A stretch of DNA of 64,000 nucleotides from NCBI RefSeq assembly GCF_015706575.1, contig NW_024037064.1:9649606-9713605 (forward strand). The letters are read 5' to 3'. A program made the translations under genes and the position numbers. The notes under the pieces were generated by a model. The model was not told the DNA's origin, ran no database searches, and worked only from the letters and a program-made list of their open reading frames with translations. This DNA comes from Patiria miniata. Lineage: Eukaryota > Echinodermata > Asteroidea > Valvatida > Asterinidae. Shown in pieces: positions 25,147 through 37,149 of the stretch; the first letter of the stretch is position 1; each line of letters begins with the position of its first letter.

Positions 25147-26075
25147 TGTATTTGATTTAATGTTGCTATTATCGTAAACTAATTGAACAGGGACCACTCA
25201 GGTCTCGAATGGGCAATGAGGCTGTGTAACGGAAATTAGTTTACTGACACGACCAACAATCGTGCCATGTATTTTGTTTACTGCTGCAGCACGTAAATGA
25301 GTACCGTGTACTAGCTAGCGCATGGAGCACTTACATGTAGTTGAGCGCATTGGCATTTCACTTGTGCATAGAGCGCGCTATTGGGCACTTGCATTTTTTG
25401 GCGCTGCTTATCTCAAGTTTAGGTGTGCTGGTAAATCTTTATGTATACTTTGCATATCACATTTGGTGATATTTGTAGGGACGTTCAAGTTGGTTGCTAA
25501 TTAGTAACCTGAAGTTCACGGGCTCTAGCCAAATTGTTGCCCTTAACACCAGATTGTTTGTGACTTGTGTCCTTGCTAATCCAAATTTCCTAATTCCAAG
25601 TTAGACAATTATGCAAATTAGCAAGCTACTTGAAAAGCCTTGGGGTGTGGCAATCGTCTTGACCGATAAGAGGATTTTGATATTGATGAATGAGTTATTT
25701 GTGACCTGCAAACAAGTGAATCTTAGGAAAAAAATCTGTCCTTAGAGCGTGATAGTTTTGTTGCTTGTAGGACACCTCCTGGAGGTCTGATTGAAATTTG
25801 TTTATAGTATTTGCACCTCTGGAGGGAGAGTGCAGAGGATCACCTCAGCATAAGAAGCCAAAGACACTCGAGTACATGTAGTTCATTAACTATTTCTGGT
25901 TATTGTTGATATTTGTATTTGCTTAATAATAAATAAATTCTTGAGTTGTTGTTCATCTTGTGTTCAATTGTTTGTTCATTTAGTCCGTCGGATCTAACCA
26001 TAAATTAGGATGCACTTTAGGAAAACGAATATCCGCACAGGCTATACTTAGTGGCGATTAATGGCGCCACCCTGC
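25147..26075 (+). mobile_element. LTR-like direct repeat, copy 2
   Basis: Counterpart of 23054-23892 with the same block order and a small insertion near 25500-25560. It ends with ATTAATGGCGCCACCCTGC, where copy 1 has ATTAATGGCACCACCCTGC. No polypurine tract is evident just upstream, which weakens the LTR reading. Confidence 0.5.
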
Positions 26076-26423
26076 TTTAAAGGGTTAAATTATCAAAACT
26101 GTTTATCAAAAAACACTGGCAAATTTGCCTCAGAATTGAGCCTGAAAATACGCCATTATGTATTTGAGATAAGACAAAAAAAGCGGGCTTGTAAAAATGA
26201 CCGCGGGCTAGTTAAGAGTCTGTTTCAGTAGCCCAGCTGGTTACTGAACAAAAAAGTTAAGGTTGAACCCTGTAATTGCCATTGAATTGTCTGTTGCTTT
26301 TTTCCAAGTGTCGTCATCTTCAATCAGGCTGACAGGAACCCAATCTACCGAACTTCACCCCCATCAACCTTGGTCACATGCTTAAGAGGGCAGTAGAATT
26401 ACAAGGTAGCTACATGAAAATCA

Positions 26424-26873
26424 TTAACCCTAAAGCCCGGTTCATACTTCATGCGAAAATGAATGCGAAGGGAATTTAACGTCATAAAACATTCGTTGCG
26501 AAATTTGCCCAAGTTGAAATATGTTCAACTTTTACGAATTCGCAGCGCGAATACTTGCCACGACGTCACAAATTCGTGTTCGCTTTCGCTTTCGCGCAGA
26601 GTATGAACCGGGCTTAATCCCTGGATATCTTTACTAGAAAGTATCCTGAATCCACGAATCTACCTATATTGTGTCATGCATACAAATGTTGGTGTTGGTG
26701 ACTGCTCAGTATGGAGGTATCCTGAATCCATCAAAATCCTGTGGTACTGCTAGGCTTACAATCCTCAATCCATCAAAATCCCCCTGTTTTAGGTACGTAT
26801 TGTAGCTGAATCCGGCCGCCGAAATACTCCAAAACAGGTGTATGGATTTTGATGGATTCAGTAATAGGGTTAA
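26424..26873. mobile_element. TTAA-flanked MITE carrying a nested MITE
   Basis: The ends are TTAACCCTAA (26424) and TAATAGGGTTAA (ending 26873). The body contains TATCCTGAATCCATCAAAATCC words shared with 16904-17968, so both belong to one family. A second MITE (26434-26614) is inserted ten bases inside the left end. Confidence 0.65.
26434..26614. mobile_element. PIF/Harbinger-like MITE, AGCCCGGTTCATACT ends, TAA target duplication
   Basis: 181 bp with perfect 15-bp inverted ends AGCCCGGTTCATACT and AGTATGAACCGGGCT, flanked by TAA on each side (26431-26433, 26615-26617). A TWA target duplication is the known PIF/Harbinger signature. The interior is rich in GAATGCGAA, GACGTCA and TTCGC words. 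It is non-coding. Confidence 0.75.
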
Positions 26874-28239
26874 GTTGCATGGTCTCAGCTAACAATATTT
26901 TCCAACTATTCCTTTACCAGCGGGACAATTCTAGTGTCAATAGCTGAAGAATTTTGGAAGCTGGTGTTACAAATTAATAATAAGTTAGTCACTAGTATCC
27001 ATAATTTTGATTGGATCAGTGGGTGAAAAGAGATCAGATTTTTGAACAGATATCAGCTTGATGCATTTTCAATGAAAAAAAAAGGCAGGCTGATTTTGTG
27101 TTTCTTTTTTATTCCTCTCAAAGATTGTTGAATGCCTCTTGTGAGAACAATAAGAGGAACACAAGGATACACATTCAGGTAAGCTAAAAACTTGTTCAAT
27201 TTTAATTTACGGGCCACTTACTCATCATTGTAAAATTATATGTGTTTGGACCTGAATAAAGTCAACTGAATATTCAATTTTTAAATTGTTTAGTTTTACC
27301 ATATAAAATAATAATTTTCAGTGATATTAAAGTTGTCAAAACAATTCTTTTGTTTTCTTGAGTCCCGAACTATGGCATCACCTTTTTTTGTGCAATGGGC
27401 TTACCCATACATGTATTAAAGGGGATGTTAATTTGGCCCCATATTTGGCCAAATTCATCCAGACTCATCTTCATGATAAACACATGAACATACATGTATG
27501 AACATATGTGTGTACATTTTATGCGGATAGTTTCACCTTGTTTGTGGAATTAAATATACATGTAGTTTTGATGCATTTTTTTCAATCCCTGAATTGTGTG
27601 TCCAAGTAAACTTGTTTTTGGCTATTAGCATGTTTCTGTTAATTGTCTCCTGTTGTTTTTCTGTGGCATAGCGAGGTTGTTGAGGCAACGACCAGCGTCT
27701 TTCACCAGTTGTCCTGGTCTTCTACGACATGTCTATTTTTCCAGGGGCCTAGGATGGACATTAGGGTCATCCATGCTCATCGTAGAGTAGCTGTCTTCAA
27801 CCTCTCTGCCATCTGTCTGCGAGGGATGCCAAATCACAAGGCCACTGAGGAGGTTGCAATGGGTAGCCAGAGGGTGGAGCTGATGTCCAAGCCAACGAAG
27901 CTGACGTGTGATGGGAGAGGTCCTGGATGCTGACTGTGCCTAGCTATATAGGTAGGTGATGTGGAGCATGATAGAAACTACCAGGGATACATTTTGTTGA
28001 TACACCAATGTGAAGTGACAGTCCCTTAAAAGACATTCTGAGAAGAACTGTACTAATTAACAGTGAACTCAGAGTGTCATCATAAAATTTCTTCCTAAGT
28101 ATGCAATCCTAAGGATGCAATCCTGTCATGCTTAATTTGTAGCGGTAATGCCCTCGGACGACTGCCCTGGCCAATATTGGCGAACGGCCTAACTAGCCTC
28201 TATGGTCGAGAGACCCTGACATTAGTTGAATGCAACATG

Positions 28240-28800
28240 ATGTTAAAATTCATACCCTATGCAGCCGTCATCCTCCAACCCCTCACTGAAATAATGATCA
28301 CATGGATAGTCAAAAAGCAGGCGTTGGACTGACGCAGCTGTAGCAGCTTTGGACAACATCGATCTTGTCAACTCTCATAAACGTTGCCAGCCTCTCATCC
28401 TAAGCATAACACTGACGTACATGTATCTTTCGACTAATGCATCAGATGTTTGGAGTAAAGTCCTTTAACTAAGAGCTAATTGACAATGCTTGGCAACTTA
28501 TTATGTTGTATTCTCTTGCAAACCCAATTCCGCAAATAAAGAACCACTGTGGTGATTTGGCCATGAATCGTGAACATACGCCATTTTGCGAAATGCTGGT
28601 AGGAGGTGCCACTTTCATGTCATTACAAAATCTCAAGCCACTCGCATACGCATTCAAGGCTTTGTACGACCAACACTCTCCATGCAAAATTCGCCAACTG
28701 GACTTTATTTTCGATTCACCACTGACACAATAGGATGTCGATAACACCCCAGCTGATACATTGTCAAGGATTCAGCTGAATGCAGCCACACCCTCCCTCC
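28240..28800 (+). pseudogene. Decayed Gypsy-type pol fragment (RT end and RNase H)
   Basis: Broken frames carry Gypsy-like signatures in the right order: IPYAAVILQPLTEI (near 28245) as in the RT thumb, AAVAALDNI (near 28335) and NASDV (near 28435) from the start of RNase H, KPLAYAF then RQLDFI (28635-28705), and a PADTLSRI word (28753-28776) matching the typical PADALSR end of RNase H. At least one frameshift and two stops interrupt it, so it is not functional. Its relation to the LTR-like pair upstream is unknown. Confidence 0.7.
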
Positions 28801-29564
28801 TCACGTGTATTTTCTGTTCTTATCAGTTTAACTCATTCTATGTGATAGTCAAAAATCTGAGGGTCCAAGACCTGGATGATGGAGAACAACTTTGGAGACA
28901 TGCTGCTGGACGACCTGGCCGATCCCCCACAGTCTGCAGAGGAACGCTCAGACGTAATGCGGATGAGGGGAGGGCCCCAGCTCCGGCCCAACACTCTGTG
29001 GATGCACACTTAGTACCCCTTCTAGTAACTGCAACACAGATAAAGGGTTAAGACTGGGGAAATGCCCAACACTCCATAGAGGAATGCTCGAGAACCCTTC
29101 AGGCCAGGCCTGTATGTTTTGCCTGATGAGGTCATGCCCTTTACCTTCTAGTCTCCATCGTCACTTGGCATGGGTCCATCTCTAATCTGCGGCCTCCGAG
29201 ATCTCCAGACAGCGAGACCCAGTCTTTTCCTATCCTTTCACTCGCGGTTCGAATTGTGTTGTGCATAGGGAGAGCTACATTGTACCACGCGTAGCTGACT
29301 CTGACGCGACACCAGCAGCATATACATCCTTTTACTTTCTGTTAATCTTGTCTACAAGTGCTCCATGTGTCAGCGGGAGTTGGACTTGGACAGGCATGTT
29401 TCCAACAACTACCAAACTCACAAGCATGTGGTTCGGTTAAAGCAACTGCCTGGGGCTCTCCTGCATCCTCACGACGCACCACACCTTCTTCGTCTGGGGA
29501 TACAGCACTCCCAGAGCCCATGTTTCTGATGGACCTTATCCTTGGCTTGGTTGAAGAAACATTG
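28801..29564. other. Probable retroelement-derived sequence, unrecognised
   Basis: GC-richer than the surroundings, with degraded frames such as 29358-29570, continuing the style of the pol fragment. I see no integrase HHCC or DDE motif and make no functional call. Confidence 0.3.
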
Positions 29565-29572
29565 ATTGTGAC

Positions 29573-29873
29573 CAAGGGCGGATCCAGAACACAATTTTTT
29601 GGGGGGCCAACAAAAATTTTGGACCCCCTAAAAAGTGGGTCAAAAAAATTACGGCGTGGGGAAAATTTTTTGGATTCTAGATGCTCTGTGGTGCGATCTG
29701 AGGCAATTTCTGACCACTTTAACCAATGTTTTTGTGAGGAAAAGATGGTGGTGTACTCATTGCCTGCCTTTATTGCGATGTCACATCAAAAAAAAAAAAA
29801 TTGGTCTCGTTTGGGGGGGGGGGGGGAGGGGGGGCCATGGCCCCCTTTGGGCCCCCCCCTGGATCCGCCCTTG
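29573..29873. mobile_element. hAT-type MITE with 8-bp target duplication
   Basis: Perfect 15-bp inverted ends CAAGGGCGGATCCAG and CTGGATCCGCCCTTG. The 8-bp word ATTGTGAC flanks it on both sides (29565-29572 and 29874-29881). An 8-bp duplication plus CA-GGGCG termini is the hAT signature. The internal poly-A and poly-G/C tract (29788-29856) generates the overlapping frames seen here, which are not genes. Confidence 0.9.
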
Positions 29874-29881
29874 ATTGTGAC

Positions 29882-32000
29882 TGTACTGAATATGACCTCC
29901 GCCCAACATTCCGTATCTCCCTCAGGGTGCAGATGAGGGACTTAACAGGTAGTCCATACCGAGGGCGAGATCTGACCATTCATTCCACTCCACAACACTG
30001 CATGGATGAATGCTCAAGTTCCCTCCAGGGATCCCTTAACGTGGATGAGGGAGTTGCCCTGGTGCTCCAACGTCCGCTGGGGACCCTTCGGGGTGTCCGT
30101 AACATGGATGAGGGTATGTGCCAGTGGTGTGCCCAAAACCCTGTGACTGATGTGCGGTGCTCGTAAAAATTATCATCACGGGTGAGGGAGCAGGCCGGAT
30201 TGAGGGCCCGAGGGGGACTGCACTGGCGAGTCAGGGTTTGTCAAGACCACAGGCTTCAATGCCCGTGAAGGAGGAGAATTAATCCATGGCTGGTGGTGCT
30301 GTCTTATGCAGTGTGTGCCATGAACCCGCCCAGCGCAAGACATTGTGGTGCAGTGCGACATTGTGGCGATGCAGGCCAGAGTTCGATGTGCATGAGGCTA
30401 GCAGGCTTTAGAAGCTTTACAGGTCCTGTATCAGACAGGCAATCCACTGGTCCACGATAGCTCTGAGGTCAGATATGCTAGCACTGAGGAAACACTAGCA
30501 AATTACATGTACATGTAATTACTGAAGTTCATCCAGAAAGGGCGGTTGATGGTAATAGACTCAGTGCTGACTCTGAGCTCTTGTTTTTGACTGGGCCTGT
30601 GCTTGGGAGTCTGGTTCAGATTTGCTACGCCCCATTTTGCAGACGGAGGTTTCCTCCAGACTAGGTCGGATGTCAAACTCCGCACCTGGGAAAGACCGGC
30701 TTAGATATCATCACATCAGATTGGCAGACAGTGCATTTTAAGATACAGTGGCGATGTGTAATCAGTGTCTGCATGAAGGTTGGTTCCCCATCTTTTGGAA
30801 CACAGCTACCAAGGTTAACTGTTGTACAAGAAGGGCGACCAAGCGTGTTCGGCCAACTTCCGGTTGATTGCCCTGCAGTCATGCCTGTAAAAGTTGCTGA
30901 TGGCAGCCTTTTGACTCATTTGGGTGCAAGACTGTCCTCTCATCAGTGACTCCCAGAAGAGTGCTAGGCCTGGTGAGGGCTGCTTTGAGCTCACCCACCT
31001 GATATGTTGTCCATTGTGGGGGGTGCACGCTGGATTCGGGAAAATATGTATGTGGGGTGGCTCGATCTACAAAATCCTTTTTAACAGCATTCACCAATAT
31101 GCTATATGCACTGTGTTGGCCTGGGTCAGTGCGCTGCAAGGGTTCATAGACATCATCCAGGATGTCTATATCTGGGAAGGCACAGAGGACTGAGCCCATA
31201 GCCATCCGTTCAGGATGGCTGGTTTCTGTGGCTGCTGGTCCAGCTCAGTAGTCACATGTATGAGATGCACTCCAAAAGCATTACCACTGCTCTGCAGGCT
31301 GCTGCCCGAGAGTTTTACCCCAGTAAATTACTCGGCTGGTAAATTGAATCAGCCCTCTTTCGCACCCTCTCAAGAATACTTGGCTGTCAATCAACATACA
31401 ACTTCTTCAAACCACTGCTCGTCATTCAGAGTATCATTGAAAGATAATAATGCTATATAAGCTCAAGGCTTCACTCAAAGCACACAATGACCGTACACAA
31501 TCAAACAGTTTGCCATTACTCGATGCACAAAAACTTTATGTATTGACTTTGTAAAACCTGTTTTGTTTGATGACAAACCTTTGCAGACAATCAAGATTTC
31601 TCTCGTGCACCTAACACGGTGATTATTCCATCTGTGATGACCAGAACACAATCAGGTTCCCATGTAATTGGCCTACGACACTAACAAATCTTGTTCATTA
31701 ACTTTCACTAGTGGGGCTCTTGTCACATAGCCAAGATATTGTCATAGCACCTCTTTGCGTTGTGAACACTAAGGTTAATGTTTGCTGATTCTGTAACATT
31801 CCATTCTGTGTGCTCAAGCATCTTTTCGACACATCACATGAAATCGCATTTGTTTACCATTTTGATTGCCTCTGTAGGTCAGTCATTTGCTCCGGATAAT
31901 AAATCTGAAAGCAAACATCTGCAGCCTTACGAGTATTTTGAGCTATCGTGCATAACTAATCTATATTATTTGCACATTCTTTGATAAGACAGGACCGGAT
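29882..32000. other. Repeat-derived noncoding, no gene seen
   Basis: The uninterrupted frames at 29801-30166, 30879-31205 (minus) and 31215-31460 have no recognisable domain. Composition resembles the decayed retroelement sequence to the left. Confidence 0.35.
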
Positions 32001-32014
32001 GAGTAAGTTTTCCT

Positions 32015-32935
32015 CTCTCAAAATTCATCAAAAGCCTGTCACACTAGCACAAGAAGAGGAACACATGTTTCAGGTGAGCTAAAAACTTCTCAATTAACTT
32101 GCTTTGCAACAATATCTATGTGAATTATGGGTTGAATATAAATGTATGCTATAAGTTTGCTGTGAATATGAAAGCAAATGAAGCTAAATTTCCAAATTCT
32201 ATCTCCCAAACTTCTCCCTATAGTTGTCACAACTTTTCCTCTATCGACATACGTTGAAAGGCTGTTACCAGTACCACAAAAAGAAGAGCACATGTCTTTC
32301 AGGTGAGCTAAAAACTTTTTCAATGGACTTTTATACTTACTTTTGCAACAATATTTATGTGAATTAATTACGGGTTGATTATAAATTAACCCGACAGGAA
32401 CTCAACCCATCAAAGCCCAACAGCAGGTGTTGTTAGAATGGGTGCAGTACTGATGGTCTTTTACATTGGGTTTTGGCATACCTCCAGAAACTAAGTCCAA
32501 CAGTGTGTGTGTATAATTTCCCATGTGGGTGTTGGAATTTGCCAGGATGGGTATTACAGTTCCTAGTAAATTATGCTATGGAGTTAGGGTTATGCTACAA
32601 TTTTGCTGTGAATATGAATGCAACTGAAGCTAAATTTCCAACTTCTATCTTCCAAACCTCTTCCTATATATAGTGGTTGTCCCAACTTGTCCTCTATCAA
32701 AATTCGTTGAAAGCCTGTCATCATGTAGGAAGAGGAACACATGTGTTTCAGGTGAGCTGAAAACTTGTTCAATATACTTTGATACTTGCTTTTGCAACCA
32801 TATTTATGTGAATTACGGGTTGATTATAAATTCATGCTAAAATATTGATATGAATATGAATGCAAATGAAGCTAAATTTCAAAATTCTATTTTCCAAACT
32901 TCTCCCTATATATAGTGGTTCTCCCAACATAGTGG
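32015..32935 (+). repeat. Three tandem exon-like units, each with a GTGAGC donor-like site
   Basis: Units start near 32020, 32225 and 32690. Each has CCTCTMTC..AAATTC, then AAGAGGAACACATG, then TTTCAG followed by GTGAGCT (GT at 32074, 32303 and 32752), then GCAACAATATYTATGTGAATTA and GAAGCTAAATTTCCAA. Unit 2 is expanded by an insertion of about 190 bp near 32390-32580. A fourth, shorter copy with TTCAG then GTAAGCT is at about 27111-27190. See findings for the exon hypothesis. Confidence 0.7.
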
Positions 32936-33050
32936 AGCCTCAAAAACTACAAAAGTCTGCAAAATTATGACCTAAAAATCCTTAACTATAATATGTATAT
33001 ACGTATGCTATTCATATTTTATTTGTTTAATATTTTATCTTGAATTTCAG

Positions 33051-33163
33051 GTTTTCCTGCTCTTACCAAGAAGACGTTGCTCTTGATCCTGGAATGCCCT
33101 GAAACTGCACCACTTTGTGATGACATCAAACATCAGAGAAACTACATCCAAGGTGCCTTGGGC
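33051..33163 (+). other. Candidate exon downstream of the tandem units (tentative)
   Basis: An acceptor-like TGAATTTCAG precedes a stretch open in one frame (begins FPALTKKTLLLI) that ends before GTGCCT, a weak donor. In phase 1 it would join unit 3 upstream, which is open in the matching phase, and a segment at about 34107 downstream, which stops after ten codons. No domain is recognised. It may be a noncoding transcript or chance. Confidence 0.25.
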
Positions 33164-33199
33164 CTATTTAGAATGTACTAGGCTGTTAAATGAGAAAAA

Positions 33200-36100
33200 A
33201 AGGTTAAATGGGCAATTCCATGCTGGTTGACACACAAGACCAAAAAATAAACAAATTTATCGTTTGTTCAAGTTTGATTCGCTGAAGAGACACAATATAA
33301 CGTGGCATTTTTAAAACTGAAATATAGTCTAGTCCTATGTGCGCACTGTTTTGTGAGTTACGTACGGTACACCATCACATCAAAGTCTGCAATGACGTCA
33401 TGATGACTTATGGATGCACTGGTGAGGAATTTTTAATTAGTCTTTTGCTATCTATACAGTTATATTTCAATTTGCTATGTTACCGTTTTGAAGGCGTCTT
33501 TGTGAAAATGGATGTTATTTTTCAGTTTTCAATTTTAGTCAGATTTTGCTTGTAATATGAGATATATATTGAATGATTTGAAAGCCATCAAAAGTGATTT
33601 TATGTAAATGGCTACATTTCCTAACCAATGAAATATTCAGTTAACTTTCCTTAGCTTGAGTTCTCAGAAGTGTTAAAAAACGATTTGTCAGAAGTTTTTG
33701 TTTTTATACTTAGGCCAGCCATGAAATATTGTAATAGTATTGGGCATGTGTAATGTCATGCAGTCACATTATTGCACAGTCTGTACTCCATAATTGAGGA
33801 ATGAAATAAAAAATATATTTGTTTTGCTTTTGGGCACAAGTAGTCTATCATTGTCCATTCTGATGGGGTGGGGTGGGGTGGGGGAAGTCTTCCCTGTGAG
33901 AACTGAATTATTGTTTGGCACCAAATAGTTTAATATTCATAATTCCTTATTACTAACGTTGGCTGATTTTATATTTGTTGATTTTATATTTGTTGTTGGT
34001 TCATTGGATATCTTAGGAAGTGCTACAGAAACAGGAATTAAAATTGTGTTAATGTTAACATGTACAAAATACTAAAAATTGTGTTGAATATTTCATATTT
34101 TTCAGGAAAGATATACACCCAGGTTGCAACTTAATTACAGCAGCACAGAGAACAACACAGCAGAAACAAATTTGGAAGAAAAGGATTGTATGAAGACCAC
34201 AAGAGGAACAAATGAAAGAGGAACAAACAGAAAAGAAAAGAACATGAGGATTTTAATAAGTGAGCAGGAATTAACACTTTGAGAAAAAGTAGTTAAAATG
34301 AGGATTGAATTTGAGACCTCAAATTGTTAAAGAAAATATTAATATGACATGTATTAAATATGCAAGACTTCACACAGTTGATAATGGAGATAACTTCTAA
34401 TATTTCTAGATCATTTTGACAAGTTTCTATTTCATCTGCTTTATTTTGAGGTCCTGACAGTGTACAAGTTTTTGAAAGATTTTCTTTTAAATACCGCTAC
34501 AAGGTTTGATCTGAAAAGTGATTTCTTCTTGCATACAGTCACAGTTTGATATAAAAGAAAATAAAAGCCGAACCTGAACAAGTTTTGATGTCTGTTAATG
34601 TCCAATACCGTCTAGTTTCTCAATTGATTACAAATTTAAATTTTCCATGTACGCACATGAATTATATGATAAATAATGATATTATTATATTACTATGATA
34701 AATAAATGGATACTATAAATGTCAACTTGAAGAGAAATTTTAAATTTGTTCTATCAGTTGTTTCCTGCATTGTTTTTAAATGTTGGTCATGATAAAGTGT
34801 ACTGAATATAAAAAACAATTATACGCATCAGTTAATGTGTACTGAATATAGTGACATAGGAAAGTCATTTTGATTTTTTTTTGGGGGGGGGGGATTTTTG
34901 AAAAGGGCACTTGCATATTCGTGTGGAATTGTAGACACATTTTTTCTCGGGACATTGCCTCTGTAAAATTGGGGGGGGGGGGGGGCTGGCACTAATCTGT
35001 GGACAGTGCTGCTGTTCAAAAACAATGATTATTCACACTAACAGACAATATAGGACGACAAAAGGCACTCTTTACAAAATATTTGGGGGGAGGGGGTTAA
35101 GCGCTGGTGAAAAAATTGCATTTGAATGGAAAAGGGCAATCTTTCGAAACTATATATTGAAAAATCTATATTTGAAAATATACGGGGGGGGGGGGGGGGG
35201 GGGGGAAATTGGGGGTAAATACCCAACACTCTTAAGAGCTTCCAATTCTAATTGCAATTCGACATGTCGGGTTCAAAATGAGAAGTTGATACACATGGTA
35301 ATTACGTATTTTTAAGTAAGTGAAAATATAGAAATTTGAAGTTACAGTACCTATGTCGATGTGATGACGTCGCGTGTAATATTGTTCTGAATACGCGATA
35401 TTTATGCGAATTTGAAACCTGCCGAATGTCTCTTATGTCTGTCAATCAGCATGGAATTGCCCATATACTTGCTAAAACTATAGATTTTCTGGTTGTCCAA
35501 TAAGTTACTGGGTGTTATATTTCTGTTCATGTATGTATTCATCTATATATTTATGTAAATTGAAAAGTGCAATCCATGCAAAGTATTGTAGTAAGCCATT
35601 TGTGCATTACAACTTGTACACTCAAGTGGTCAATGTAATAATAAAAAAATGAAACAATACGCCTAAAACATCAGTGCATAAACAATTGAGGTATTTGTTT
35701 GTACATTAGAGCTTGCTCCTAAAATTAAATGAAATTTTGTAAATGTTTAGTTGGACACCCTAGTTTTAGTAAATAAAAACTAGTCTCAGTGAGCAGCGCC
35801 CTCTTTTGCCCATGAATTGCTGATGGCTGCTTAATGAATGAATTAATGCATGATCCACTTGGCATCATAATAGTGCTTTGTTACAAGGTGTAAGATATGG
35901 TTTACATGTCAAAATGAAATGAAACCAAATTTGTGTGATGCAAAAGGTGTCATCAAACAAGAAAGTTAAACATTAGTAACTTCTTCCAAATTTATTGATA
36001 ATTTTTTTGGTAAAATGACATTTTGTGACACCAAATTCATAATGGGGAAAAGTTATGGGAGGAAAATCAGTGTTTTAAGGAAACAAGATCCCTACATATT

Positions 36101-36930
36101 TGCTCTCTAAGATATCCTTAAATTTATGGAAAGGAAATGGAAAGTGTTCATGCAGTAATTTGAGCGTTGTAAAATTAATTAGCATGAATATCTAGCCAGA
36201 TAGACAGTTAAAAATGTTAGACGGTCTATAGAGGGCAGTATGCATATACTATGTGTAACGTGTTGTAATCAGAGTTTAACTTATTTAAATTTAGTTGTAC
36301 TAGAACGTATTCCTGAAATAAGGTGTCTCTCTATTAAATTGTAGAGTGGTTATAACTTTAAGAATTAGAAAAGCAAATATTGTATAAGATGCTGTAGGCA
36401 AAAATCACTGACAATTTAAGGATGGCCCTCAAGTAAAATGTAGGTGTGAACTTAAAAAAAACTCCATTTTCACATTCAAACAAAAGTTTGCCCTTTTATA
36501 GAAACAAATTGTGTGCCCCCCCCCCCCCCCCCCCGAGGAATCAATATTAGTAAACATTTTAAAGTAGGACCGACTACTTAAGCATTAAGAAATTTAGAAT
36601 CTTGTAAAGGGAAGTAATTAATGTTTACATTCATCATATTAAACAGAATGGTGTTTATTTGTAAATACATGTACATGAAGTTAAGTTTAAAAACAACTGT
36701 AATATTAATTTTAAACAAACCCGGTGAAATGCGTTTCAAAATAGTGTACAAGCTACAATAAGTGTATGGAATAAATATTTAAATTTCAGAACCAGAATTT
36801 TGGACCTGTGGTGGTTCCTTCTGAATATTCAGTTTTCTGCTTTTTATTATTCATTTATTCAAATGAGGCCAGGCGGCCATTTTTTTTCTTTTTTTTAAAT
36901 TGCGCAATCTAACCTTTAAATATAAGTTCC
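33200..36930. other. Noncoding, no gene seen
   Basis: AT-rich. It contains several mononucleotide runs (poly-G near 34884, 34971 and 35184; poly-C near 36517) that create short spurious frames. Confidence 0.4.
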
Positions 36931-36939
36931 GAGAACAAA

Positions 36940-37145
36940 TTTTCGAAGAGGCCAGTGGCCTGGCGGTCTAGCTCACTGACCGCCAGGCGCCGGGTCCCCG
37001 GTTCAAATCCAGCCGGGGACCCGGGAGGAGAATTTTTCTTCACAGCAGTGATAAATTTAAAAAAATATATAAAATAGTAGCATGGAGCAGGGTTGAACCG
37101 CGTACCTTCTGCATGCCAGCTCTCTCTTTTTCCGCTCTGCCATGG
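36940..37145. repeat. SINE-like / tRNA-related sequence
   Basis: On the plus strand a GGTTCAAATCC box-B-like word (37000-37010) sits between two strong stems: CTGGCGGTC pairs with GACCGCCAG, and GGGTCCCCGG pairs with CCGGGGACCC. On the minus strand TGGCAGAGCGG (box A) and GGTTCAACCC (box B) occur in order at about 37143-37090. Neither folds into an intact tRNA by eye, so I call SINE-like remnants. The minus-strand frame here is of the kind such repeats often generate. Confidence 0.5.
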
Positions 37146-37149
37146 CACT

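Noticed and set aside
29358..30166. 192- and 121-codon plus-strand proteins
   Set aside because: They run through a hAT MITE and its poly-G tract and contain no domain; composition is repeat-driven.
30879..31205. 108-codon minus-strand protein
   Set aside because: No recognised domain; lies in decayed retroelement-like sequence and lacks splice or homology support.
36940..37145. Functional tRNA genes
   Set aside because: Box A/B-like words are present, but I could not form a consistent acceptor and T stem; SINE-like remnants fit better.
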